A stretch of 64,000 nucleotides of DNA from Metaphire vulgaris. Taxonomy: Eukaryota; Annelida; Clitellata; Crassiclitellata; Megascolecidae. Below, piece by piece: positions 10,718 to 21,800 of the stretch. The notes under the pieces were generated by a model. That model saw only the letters and a list, made by a program, of their open reading frames with translations, did not search any database and had not been told where the DNA came from. The stretch covers positions 11,026,306-11,090,305 of the forward strand of contig CM030862.1 of NCBI GenBank assembly GCA_018105865.1. The letters run 5' to 3'. Numbering within the stretch: the stretch's first letter is position 1; every line of letters begins with the position of its first letter. The position numbers and the translations under genes are program-made.

Positions 10718-13700
10718 CTGCGACAATTTATATAGCGCAGTAACTGGAGCTAAAGTCAAGAGCGCTTTACAAAGAGTCACTTATAAGATATGTTAAATAA
10801 GTGTGTCTTTAGGAGCTTCTCAAAACAGCCAACGGACTTTACATTAACCTCTTAACTGGGTATTTAACTGTAACTCAATGTAAAATGGACGGATATATCC
10901 GGGGTCCCCAGTTAAGGGGTTAATAACATAATAATTTGTTGTTTTCAACTTTTTCTTTTTCAAGTTTATCAATATCAGTGGTGGAGTTTTCCTATTGTCC
11001 ATCCATATGGTATGTATGTGCTGAGGGGAGGGGGTTGGGTTTATGAGATTTTGTGTATGTACGGTTTGCAAACTGGGGAGGGGGTTGAAAGTATGTCTTC
11101 TTTGCGTACGTACTATATGGATGAACCCTTACGTATAGTTTGTAATGGTTATTTAGTTATGTCATCACCGGGACCATTCGTACCTGCATAATTTTTTGTC
11201 TTATTGTCACCTTGTGTGTTATGCGTTGGTGTAGCCACGTGGGCCCACCTCCCCCTGTTCAGATCGGGACGGGTAGTTAGGGGGGAGCAGAGGTAATATG
11301 AGATCGTGCAAAAACGAAGTGTTTTAGACGACATTTTTTTGGTTGTCAAGACTCCCTTTGGCCCAAAAATTTTTTGTGTGACCCCCACCCTTTTCTGGAA
11401 TTCTGGATACACCACTGGTGTGATGCTACATGATAACAGGATATATGTAATAGTTTAGCCATCATGTTGTTTGTTCAGAAATGCTTGCATCCATTCTTGA
11501 TTTTACTCTGAGCTCACCCATGGCAGTTCAATATAATTATGTCATCAGTACTCTTATGAGGCAGAACTTTTTCTTGTTCATTTGCGATGTACTTTCTGTT
11601 GATTTTTAACAGGTTGCTTGCCGACACAGATTTTGAATTGTCCGAATCTCTCTCAATTCAAGATATTCAGTTGCTGGAGCAGAACACAATTGACCAGTCC
11701 GTAACAACTGCAGAATTTCATGAGATAGATGATCAGGAATTGGTCGAGTATATGAGTAGTCAGAGATGTCATGAGTTTGGAAGTCAGGAAATAAGTCAGA
11801 CGGCAGCCACTCAAGCCATTTGTGAACTGGAAGATGAGGATTTGGTCCAGTGTATCACAGATCAGAAATGCCATGTGTTTGGGAGTCAGGAATTGAGTCA
11901 GTCCGAGGTGACTCAAGTCTCTCACGAGCTAGCAAGCCAGGAGGATGTTGTTAAGTGTATCGTCGATAAGAATGGCCGCAGATTTGAAAGTCGTGATTCG
12001 AGTCTTTCTAAATCTAGCCGTGACTCGTATGAGGTTGCAGATCAAGAATTGATCCAGTTCATGACTAGTCATGAATTCCATGAATTCGGGAATCAGGAAT
12101 TAAATCGGTCTGCGGTTAATCTGGATTTTCATAAACAAGATCACGAAATCGAAATTTGTGTGGCTAGTGAGGGTGGCCAAGAATTTGGAAGGCAGAAATT
12201 AAGCCAGTCTGCAGCCATGCAGGATATTCAAGGGCCCTCTGGTGAGGAATTGGTGAATTGTTTGGCTAGCGAGAATAGTCGTGAATCTAGCGGTCTAGAG
12301 ACAGGTCTTTCTCTTTCTGCAGCCATTCAGGACTTTAATAATTCGGACGATCGAGAATTAATTCAGTACTTGCAAAGTCAGGATTGTCATCTACTTGGAG
12401 ATCAAGATCTCGATCATTCACCCAGCGCTGAGAAATGCACGCAACCGCAAATTTCACCGTCTGGTAAAACACGGCAGGGTTGGAACAGCACAGGCTTGAT
12501 CCTGTTGACCGCGCCTACCGGCAAGGCTGCCAATCTGCTCGGCCTGAGATCGGGGGGCGTGAAGGGCTATACTCTTCACCAGGTCGTCTACAGTTACTTC
12601 ACGTGGAAACGGAATGCCGACGGTCAGCGATGGGTATTTTCCGACGTTCGCGTTCTGGTCGTTGATGAGAGTAGTCTTGTCTCGGTGACCATTTTCCAAC
12701 AGCTTCTCCGAGCGCTTTCGACCGCCGCGCGGCTGAGTAAAGTGATTCTACTCGGAGATGTCAACCAACTGCCTTCCATCGAGCCCGGTTAGCATTTGTG
12801 ATCTGGTGATTCCAATCAAACGACTAGCCGAAATTTAGAAATTCATTACATATTTTACTCAATTTGCGATTACTTCTAAGAAATTGTTACAATTCTTCAA
12901 GAGATATATTTAGCATGGTGACTTTCCCCCATCTATTTCTTCTTGAAATTTTTGGTGTCTTGCCGCTTTACTCCTCCCCAGAATACTGCAATATTATCAC
13001 ATGATCAATGATCATGATTGGTCACAAAATAGACAGTTTTTTTTAAAAACAAAATTCCTTGTTTTTGAAAAAGCCACGCTTAAAATGCACTTTTCGCAAA
13101 TAATTTCGTTGCGTTTAAAGCTGTACTGAAGTCTTTACCGGGCCAGATGTAATTCATTAACTTTGAATTATACATATTTGGGCATTGTGAACCTAAAAGC
13201 GGTGAATTTTTTAACAGGTTTTACTCTGAGGTTTACATTGTGGTTAATTTCTAGGACGATTTCTTGGCGATATTTACGAGAGTTTGGATGGGGCAGGCTA
13301 CAGTGTCGCCTTGCGTTCCAACCATCGATCCGAGACGGAGTTCATTGTACGGAACGCAGATCAAATTTTGCATCAGAAGTTACCGTGCTTTGATCCGGCA
13401 AAGAACTTCTACTTGGAGAGTCTTAGCAAAAACGGAGAGAATGGTTTGAATGGCTGAATTAGATTATAGGAGAAAGCTTTATTTACTTTTGAGTTGCAAA
13501 TACAAACCCTGATCATTTTGAATGAATTACCAATTTTAATGTAGAAATTTCAAATTCTGTTTTTTGTCAGTGAGTCAGGTGTTTGTAATTGAGTTTATTT
13601 TTAAAATATCACCATTTCTCTCTGTTAGTGAAGCAAATTGCTTAACCCCTTAACTGGGGATCCCGGATATATCCGTCCATACTACATTGAGTTACAGTTA

Positions 13701-15057
13701 AATACACGGTTAAGGGGTTAATGAACTGATCACCAGTAGGGTGGTTTGCCTGGTGGCTGCTGCTGAGAGGTTAATCAATTCACATGAATTACAGTTTTTT
13801 TAAAATATTGTGTGAGGACTTTCACACTGCTAAACTGAAATCATTTCAATGCACAGTATAATAGGAAGATATATTTGTGTGCTAAGTCACCCTTTGCCAA
13901 TCTAAGATCCTTCCCAACATGAATGACTATATTCCAGTCTGTTAAGAAGTCTCTTCCAATCCAAATGACATGTGTGTCATTTTATGCGGCAGTTACCTTA
14001 ACTTTCTTGCAAGCATTTTATATAGTAGGTATTTAATTTGATGATTGTAGTTTCTATGACTGAATACTTATTGGTTTTGTAGATATGATTTAATTGTTGT
14101 TTGCTATTACAGAAGGCAATGCTGTGATTAAGACATTACTCGACAGCGGAGTTTTGCCTTCCCCTGAAGATTCCCAGTTTGTTGCATTTAGGAGGTTAGT
14201 TTAAGGCAGTGTTTTTTTTTATCCAGACCCCAGGTCTTCGAGATGGGGCAAATTGACTTGGCTGGAGGGGAGGAGACACAGTTCAATGCAAAAATTTGTG
14301 TCAGTGCTGGGATTTGGGGGGAATTTGAGGGTTTTTTCTTTTTTTTTGGGGGGGGGGGGAGATTCTGCTCTGCTTTGAACATAGGTTAATACAGTAATTA
14401 GGCTGTAACAGAAACGTCCATACTGATTTTGATCAGCCCCTTTGGAAAATTTAGTTAATGGGACTCATCCATATAGTATGTATGCAAAAAGGCATTTTCA
14501 ACCCCCCCCCCCACCTCATCCTGTTTGCCCACCGTACATAGTACATACGCAAAATCTCCTAAATCCTACCTCTTCTCAGTGTGTACATACCGTACTACAT
14601 GGATGGCCCCATAGTGTTTAGCAGCATTGTCTTAAACAATTTTTAGAAGATAGGGGCTTTAGATAAAATTTGGTTCATTAGCCATATTTCTATGTCATGC
14701 CCCCTTCGATTTGGATGCATTCAAAATCTTGATTCTGTCAGTAGTAATTCTGCTTCATTTTCTTTGCTTCTATGCTCAGGGTAGATCCGAGTGGATGTTG
14801 GCTCAGAATTCTTAACTTTATTGATGATAATGTTGGATTTGTAAGTTTAGATAGTGGGAATTTCCATATGTTGACATACTTGCAAAATGTAGAAGATATA
14901 ATAAAACTCTTAGTAGTTTGGTTACTGTTTAGTGAAATTGAGTGCAAATATCCAGGTAATGAAAATAAATGCTTCTGAATTCTATCAAATGCTGCAATTT
15001 TGCATAAATAATTCCTATGAATTATTAAAATTAATACTGGAATATTAAACATCTTAG

Positions 15058-15131
<74 letters not shown>

Positions 15132-17676
15132 GAAATTTGGAGTGAACTTTTGAAAACTTGGCAGTGGACTTAGAGGGTAATTAGAGTGGCTTTGTATGGG
15201 GTGCTGATAATTATTACATGAATTTCTGTTTATAGAATGTTGTCTTTGGTTTAAAAATTTTAGACGGGACTGTGAGGCAATCAACGAACTTTGTTGTTTG
15301 CATTATAACAATCACTCGATTAAGAAAAGGGGTCCAAAAGGAAGACTCACGGATGATTTCCAAATTGGAGACAAGGTCTGTTGCACACGGAATGCGAATG
15401 TGAAGGAGTATTCTGAAGACAGGCCGCAGTCCACGGCAGAAAGTGCCCCAGAGACTCGACTATGCAATGGAGAAATCTTCTTCATTAAAAACGTACGGTG
15501 TTTTCTTTTTCTGTTTTTACATTTTTAAATTACTAATTACTAAATTACTGTTTGTTTTAACATTTCAGATTAGAGAAAACTGTATATGGTTTGTTTGTAA
15601 GTTTCATTACATGTCAAGGATTTAGTTTTGAAAAGCTTTGAATCAATTTAGACACATTTTTGTAATCAAGAGTGTGGAATCAAATGCTTAAACTGTAGTA
15701 ATAACCTCTGGTGTGGTATACTTCAACAGATGTACTTTGGTATCTATGATTTCAAGATTTTGTATGATGATAAAAACTGCTAGTTTTGCATATTTTATTC
15801 AGTTTGGTAGAATTAGACATTTTTGAAAATAAAATTGCAACCGTTTTCAGATGGTCGAGTTTCAAGAGCCGGGTAAAAGGAAATTTAGCCACGTTACTCT
15901 TTCAAACACCTATAAAGAAATCACCGTTTCCTTGGACGTTTTACTGTCGTGCTGCAAACTAAAACACGCGTGGGCGCGAACTATACACACATTTCAAGTA
16001 GGTGCTCAGTGTTATTTTAGCCATGTTAACCCCTTAACTGGAGGTCCCGGATATATCCGTCCATTTTACATTGAGTTACAGTTAAATACACGGTCAAGGG
16101 GTTAATAGCAATACGTTGGTCTAAATGTGAATGCTGCTCATTATTATTCATCATGTTCAGGTCGGTTAGTGAAATTTGAGCAGCAACTGGTAGAAAATAT
16201 CCTCAGGGCATAATCTTAGAAAGGGAAGCTGTTATTTTGTCATTTTTGTGAGTCAATTTTGTATTTTTTTGGCTAAAGGTATTTTAGAAAGGACTCACCC
16301 ATATAGTATATATGCAAAAAAGCATTTTCAACCCACTCCCCAGTTGTACACACCGTATGTACATAGGCAACATCTTCAAAATCCAACCTCCTCCACCGCT
16401 TAGTGCATACGTAGTTACGTACTATATGGATGGACCCAATTTCAAGATTTCCCAGTACTGGTATGTGATCTGTATTCTATAGTCAGACAAATAGAAATGG
16501 TATTCTTTATTCTGACGAGTAACAAAATAAAATATGATTTTTTTATATGATATATACGATTTGCAGTTTTTACTTTCAATATTTATACATTAAGTTCCTA
16601 AGGTATTAATCGTGCCCCTGTTGTGTTTTGCTTTTATGTAATTGTGTTCTGTTTTAAAATTTCCAGGGTTCAGAAACGGATGTTCTCGTCTACGTCGTCG
16701 GTTCGCAGACGCGTTATCAAAACTGGCAACACGTCTACACAGCAGTTACAAGAGGGAAGAAGCAAGTTCATGTTGTGACCGAGGTCGATTCTTTAGCCCG
16801 TGCTGTCAGGCGAATGCCAACACCAAGGAATACAAGTCTCAAGACGCGATTGCTAAGCATGCTGAGCGCTCGTATGCAGGTATCTTTAACCCCTTAACTG
16901 GGTATCCCGGATATATCCGTCCATTTTACATTGAGTTACAGTTAAATACACGGTTAAGGGGTTTTAAGACGTGAAGATTACCATTGCATTTACATTTAGA
17001 GGTCGAACTTTTATAGCTATTATTTGCATGATTTATGTTAGCGTTGGTGAGCATATAGCTTGTTGTTTTTTGTTTTAGTTAGTTCATCTCAGTATTTATT
17101 GTGAATACAGTTTGATAGCACTGTGTCTAGAATTCTATTATAACCTGTAAGCTGTAACCTGTAACCTATTATAACCTGTAACCTCCTCTATCCAGTGTTT
17201 ATTCTAGCCACCTAGACAGTGGGGGGGGGGGGTTAACATTTTCAGGGGAAACAGACATTGGGGAGGTCATACTACTTACCAAAATGTCAAAATTTGGGGG
17301 GAGGAATTTCAAACTTTGGGGGATTTTCCCCCAGAGAAGGTCTAGAATAAGCACTGCCTCTATCTAACATTCAACTGACTCTTATGGCTTTACCTGGCTC
17401 TCTAATTTGGCAATGTTGTTCCAACGCAGAAAGTATTAATACTCTGGTTTTCTGAATCTTTTTCTAATGTAGGTTCCACCAGGGAATTCCGGTGCGACTT
17501 CTTCTTTGGAGAAATTTTGTCCCCGACAGAATAACGGCGCTACCCCCGGTTCTGGTGATAAAAGAAAAACGTGTCCAGTGGAACCTGTGGTTGGTAGCCC
17601 CTCTATCAAGCAGTCGCGAGTGGAAAAACTTTTGACTCCGATGAGAAGACAGCTGAGCTTTCAAAATGATCAGTAG
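6535..17676 (+). CDS. HELB: DNA helicase B, complete 13-exon gene
   Basis: HELB is a superfamily 1B 5'-3' DNA helicase that is recruited to RPA-coated single-stranded DNA and acts in replication-stress recovery and control of end resection. Exons: 6535-6730, 7351-7582, 7998-8104, 8379-8544, 9533-9958, 10431-10595, 11613-12787, 13255-13443, 14113-14194, 15264-15492, 15851-15997, 16667-16879 and 17473-17676. All junctions are GT-AG and all phases agree, giving 3531 nt and 1176 residues. Visible motifs: an acidic N-terminus (about residues 24-46), Walker A GKGGCGKT (about 405-412), TAPTGKAA (about 730-737), Walker B VVDES (about 781-784), GDVNQLPSIEPG (about 812), LRSNHRSE, HAWARTIHTFQGSE (about 1028-1041) and YTAVTRG (about 1062). 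The C-terminal tail has three S/T-P sites and ends near RRQLSF, a possible cyclin-docking motif. The protein is longer than vertebrate HELB (about 1090 residues) mainly because of an insertion in exon 7. The start ATG precedes the acidic N-terminal stretch expected of the family. Confidence 0.93.
6917..7258 (-). mobile_element. LINE reverse-transcriptase tail fragment in HELB intron 1
   Basis: A 113-codon minus-strand frame contains YEHITPVVKTFYWFSVQQKI followed by DSKIGLLIHKIVQQNYHP. This matches the conserved block HITPxLxxLHWLPVxxRIxFKxLLLxxKxL of CR1/L2-like LINE polymerases. It lies antisense inside intron 1 (6731-7350) and is 5' and 3' truncated. Confidence 0.65.
9295..9484. mobile_element. 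pogo/Tigger-like MITE in HELB intron 4
   Basis: Ends TGGTGGACCCCACTTAATCG and AATTAAGCGGGTTTCACTG between TA dinucleotides. It ends 48 bp before exon 5. Sister copy at 31844. Confidence 0.7.
10652..10795 (-). mobile_element. L2-like LINE/SINE tail with (TAA)n, HELB intron 6
   Basis: Read on the minus strand: TTTGTAAAGCGCTCTTGACT, then GCGCTATATAAATTGTCGCA and (TAA)n. The GCGCTATATAAAT block plus a microsatellite is the usual end of L2-group elements and their SINEs. Similar tails are at 60760-60855 (plus) and, diverged, at 44340-44415. Confidence 0.55.
10844..10923. mobile_element. TTAA-flanked MITE, subfamily A
   Basis: 80 bp with TTAACCTCTTAACTGGG and CCAGTTAAGGGGTTAA ends and the GGACGGATATATCCGGGG core. 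It lies in HELB intron 6. Confidence 0.75.
10997..11127. mobile_element. MITE with CCATATAGTATGTATGC ends
   Basis: Ends GTCCATCCATATGGTATGTA and GTACGTACTATATGGATG. It lies in HELB intron 6. Confidence 0.55.
11226..11416. mobile_element. Decayed hAT-type MITE in HELB intron 6
   Basis: Ends TTGGTGTAGCCACGTGG and CTGGATACACCACTGG are related to the CAGTGGCGTAGCC family. Confidence 0.5.
11710..12438 (+). repeat. Seven degenerate ~34-residue acidic repeats inside HELB exon 7
   Basis: Between Walker A and TAPTGKAA, exon 7 codes for about 243 residues that fall into seven units of 33-36 residues (about residues 464-706). The clearest are DDQELVEYMSSQRCHEFGSQ, EDEDLVQCITDQKCHVFGSQ, ADQELIQFMTSHEFHEFGNQ and DDRELIQYLQSQDCHLLGDQ. 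Units 3, 5 and 6 are more eroded. The core is D/E-x-E-L-V/I, then four variable positions, S-Q, C-H, F-G-x-Q-E-L and a Ser-rich linker ending in A-A-x-Q-D/A. The DNA copies have diverged, so the expansion is not recent, and the frame is open throughout. In human HELB the stretch between Walker A and B holds the acidic RPA-binding motif. That these units are multiplied versions of that motif is inference. Confidence 0.85.
13642..13721. mobile_element. TTAA-flanked MITE, subfamily A
   Basis: 80 bp with the same ends and CCCGGATATATCCGTCC core. It lies in HELB intron 8. Confidence 0.75.
14460..14610. mobile_element. MITE with CCATATAGTATGTATGC ends
   Basis: Ends GGGACTCATCCATATAGTAT and GTACTACATGGATGGCCCC. 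It lies in HELB intron 9. Confidence 0.6.
15059..15130 (+). repeat. (GA)n in HELB intron 9
   Basis: About 36 uninterrupted GA units, 134 bp before exon 10. Confidence 0.95.
16026..16105. mobile_element. TTAA-flanked MITE, subfamily A, 29 bp after HELB exon 11
   Basis: 80 bp with the CCCGGATATATCCGTCC core and TTAA ends. It sits directly downstream of the exon 11 donor at 15998. Confidence 0.75.
16291..16437. mobile_element. MITE with CCATATAGTATGTATGC ends
   Basis: Ends GGACTCACCCATATAGTATA and GTACTATATGGATGGACCC. It lies in HELB intron 11. Confidence 0.6.
16886..16967. mobile_element. TTAA-flanked MITE, subfamily A, 6 bp after HELB exon 12
   Basis: The left TTAA starts six bases after the end of exon 12, so the donor GTATCT runs straight into the element. 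The right end reads GGTTAAGGGGTTTTAA, with two extra T. Confidence 0.75.
17193..17356. mobile_element. hAT-type MITE (CAGTGTTTATTCTAG) in HELB intron 12
   Basis: Ends CAGTGTTTATTCTAGCC and GGTCTAGAATAAGCACTG. Perfect duplication CCTCTATC. Confidence 0.75.
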
Positions 17677-18039
17677 CCATCTTGTTTAGACTAAGGTTGA
17701 TGCTCTGACTAGGCGATGGCATGAAGATATATGTTAATTTGAAACTCTTCAGTGGAAACACTTTGTCTTTTTCCTGTTCCCTTGTCAATTCAAAACAATC
17801 ATTGCTGAGAACTACAAGAATTAGAAAATGTTTTATTTTGTTTTACTAAATGAAACCTCTTCACTGTGGTTTATCTTAGTTTCTAAACTAGGACATTGAC
17901 CGGTCATTTCTGTTCATGTCCAGTATTTTGAACTACTGGGTACTACTGACCAGTTTTTGGTTACAGCTTTAAACCTGTGTAAGAACAGATGTTATTTTTG
18001 CAGCCACTGTTCGAGTTGATCAATGTGTTCAGATTCAGG

Positions 18040-18195
18040 GTTGGAGTTGCCGGTGGGGTTGAACCCCCCTCCCCCCAGCTAACTTTGCAACCCTCCCAAA
18101 AATCACATATCTGGTACAGGCAGGTTCTGTCATACATTGAATTTCAGTCCTCAACCCACCACCCCCCAGCTCAAATTTCACAACTCCAACACTAT
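18040..18195. mobile_element. Short inverted-repeat MITE downstream of HELB
   Basis: Left AGGGTTGGAGTTGCCGG, right TTTCACAACTCCAACACT. The sequence ATGTGTTC occurs close to both sides, suggesting a hAT-like insertion. Confidence 0.5.
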
Positions 18196-18867
18196 GTGTT
18201 CTGTATTGTACAATCATGTGTATGTTTGAAATTAATACTTCTAGCATACTGAGAATTTAAAAACCTAATGAGAGATCTTACTGTCACAAGTTCACAGTTG
18301 CGTTGACAATCCATATCTGAATAATTCTGACATGGACCTATCTCACCTGAGCTCACAAGATACTTTTCATTGAAAATGCGTATCAAGTTTTGCAGTTGAT
18401 CTATGTTTTTATGTGGTATATTTATATTCACTTATTTAGTACTATGCTGTTCAAAGACCTCTTGTTATCCTGACTGTAACACAAATTGCCTTTTGTTTAA
18501 TTGTTATATAGTTTAATTTTTATCTGTTGAAAAGATTTCTTAGACATATTTCGCTATTTGTCATTTTATTCTAGTCATGCGATGAATGCATTTTATTACA
18601 AATGTATTTGAAGATCATTGTGCAAAACACAATGCCCGAAAAATTTCTTCAAATCGTATGTCAATGTTTATATACTGTACATTCTTTAAATATTATTTAA
18701 ATACAGCGGCAAAATTAGGAATTTGTTGATGAATTTAAGTTACGTGGTAGGTTAGCTCCATAGGATAACAGGAATCCATATGAGGATATTTTGTTGAATT
18801 TTGTGCCCCTTTTTTGGATACCTATCGTGCGTACTATTATATTTAAGGTTTTTGGTCTATTCGTATA

Positions 18868-21800
18868 TTATCCAAAATAGACACATTTAAGCAGGACGCA
18901 GCGGATTATTCTAGTCCACTGACTTAAATGCGAGGCCCATGAAGGTTCTAGACTGAAATATAAGCGATACATCGACATGAATATTTGGGTCGCCCGAAAA
19001 TTTTCCAGGGTTTTTTTTCGAAATTTGAGCGAAAATTTGTGGTGTCGTAGGGCTTTCATATTTGCACCGATTGAAGCCCAGTCGATGCCCACAAAGAATC
19101 TGGACCCGCAATTTGGATATCTATCAGATATCTGACTGCTTGAAAGGTTTGAAAATCTATAAAATGTATAGCCAGCATTATATTTTGCAATAAAGACACA
19201 TTAATAGGGTGGAAAGTGACGGATTTCTCTACTCCACTGATATCACTGCAAGGCGTCTGAAGGTTCTAAATAGAAATTTGGGTGAAATATCGACATGAAT
19301 TTTTGGGTCGCCCGAAAATTTTCCATGGACTATAGTCCAGGGTTTTTTTTCGAAATTTGAGCGAAAATTTGTGGTGTCGTAGGGCTTTCATATTTGCACC
19401 GATTGAAGCCCAGTCGATGCCCACAAAAAGAATCTGGACCCGCAATTTGGATATCTATCAGATATCTGACTGCTTGAAAGGTTTGAAAATCTATAAAATG
19501 TATAGCCAGCATTATATTTTGCAATAAAGACACATTAATAGGGTGGAAAGTGACGGATTTCTCTACTCCACTGATATCACTGCAAGGCGTCTGAAGGTTC
19601 TAAATAGAAATTTGGGTGAAATATCGACATGAATTTTTGGGTCGCCCGAAAATTTTCCATGGACTATAGTCCAGGGTTTTTTTTCGAAATTTGAGCGAAA
19701 ATTTGTGGTGTCGTAGGGCTTTCATATTTGCACCGATTGAAGCCCAGTCGATGCCCACAAAGAATCTGGACCCGCAATTTGGATATCTATCAGATATCTG
19801 ACTGCTTGAAAGGTTTGAAAATCTATAAAATATATAGCCAGCATTATTATATTTTGCAATAAAGACACATTAATAGGGTGGAAAGTGACGGATTTCTCTA
19901 CTCCACTGATATCACTGCAAGGCGTCTGAAGGTTCTAAATAGAAATTTGGGTGAAATATCGACATGAATTTTTGGGTCGCCCGAAAATTTTCCATGGACT
20001 ATAGTCCAGGGTTTTTTTTCGAAATTTGAGCGAAAATTTGTGGTGTCGTAGGGCTTTCATATTTGCACCGATTGAAGCCCAGTCGATGCCCACAAAGAAT
20101 CTGGACCCGCAATTTGGATATCTATCAGATATCTGACTGCTTGAAAGGTTTGAAAATCTATAAAATATATAGCCAGCATTATTATATTTTGCAATAAAGA
20201 CACATTAATAGGGTGGAAAGTGACGGATTTTTCTACTCCACTGACATCACTGCAAGGTGTTTGAAGGTTCTAAATAGAAATTTGGGTGAAATATCGACAT
20301 GAATTTTTGGGTCCCCCGAAAATTTTTCATGGACTATAGTCCAGGGTTTTTTTTCGAAATTTGAGCGAAAATTTGTGGTGTCGTAGGGCTTTCATATTTG
20401 CACCGATTGAAGCCCAGTCGATGCCCACAAAGAATCTGGACCCGCAATTTGGATATCTATCAGATATCTGACTGCTTGAAAGGTTTGAAAATCTATAAAA
20501 TATATAGCCAGCATTATTATATTTTGCAATAAAGACACATTAATAGGGTGGAAAGTGACGGATTTCTCTACTCCACTGATATCACTGCAAGGCGTCTGAA
20601 GGTTCTAAATAGAAATTTGGGTGAAATATCGACATGAATTTTTGGGTCGCCCGAAAATTTTCCATGGACTATTATAGTCCAGGGTTTTTTTTCGAAATTT
20701 GAGCGAAAATTTGTGGTGTCGTATGGCTTTCATATTTGCACCGATTGAAGCCCAGTCGATGCCCACAAAGAATCTGGACCCGCAATTTGGATATCTATCA
20801 GATATCTGACTGCTTGAAAGGTTTGAAAATCTATAAAAGGTATAGCCAGCATTATTATATTTTGCAATAAAGACACATTAATAGGGTGGAAAGTGACGGA
20901 TTTCTCTACTCCACTGATATCACTGCAAGGCGTCTGAAGGTTCTAAATAGAAATTTGGGTGAAATATCGACATGAATTTTTGGGTCGCCCGAAAATTTTC
21001 CATGGACTATAGTCCAGGGTTTTTTTTCGAAATTTGAGCGAAAATTTGTGGTGTCGTATGGCTTTCGTATTTGCACCGATTGAAGCCCAGTCGATGCCCA
21101 CAAAGAATCTGGACCCGCAATTTGGATATCTAACAGATATCTGACTGCTTGAAAGGTTTGAAAATCTATAAAATGTATAGCCAGCATTATTATATTTTGC
21201 AATAAAGACACATTAATAGGGTGGAAAGTGACGGATTTCTCTACTCCACTGATATCACTGCAAGGCGTCTGAAGGTTCTAAATAGAAATTTGGGTGAAAT
21301 ATCGACATGAATTTTGGGTCGCCTGAAAATTTTCCATGGACTATAGTCCAGGGTTTTTTCGAAATTTGAGCGAAAATTTGTGGTGTCGTATGGCTTTCAT
21401 ATTTGCACCGATTGAAGCCCAGTCGATGCCCACAAAGAATCTGGACCCGCAATTTGGATATCTATCAGATATCTGACTGCTTGAAAGGTTTGAAAATCTA
21501 TAAAATGCATAGCCAGCATTATTATATTTTGCAATAAAGACACATTAATAGGGTGGAAAGTGACGGATTTCTCTACTCCACTGATATCACTGCAAGGCGT
21601 CTGAAGGTTCTAAATAGAAATTTGGGTGAAATATCGACATGAATTTTTGGGTCGCCCGAAAATTTTCCATGGACTATATATAGTCCAGGGTTTTTTTTCG
21701 AAATTTGAGCGAAAGTTTGTGGTGTCGTATGGCTTTCATATTTGCACCGATTGAAGCCCAGTCGATGCCCACAAAGAATCTGGACCCGCAATTTGGATAT

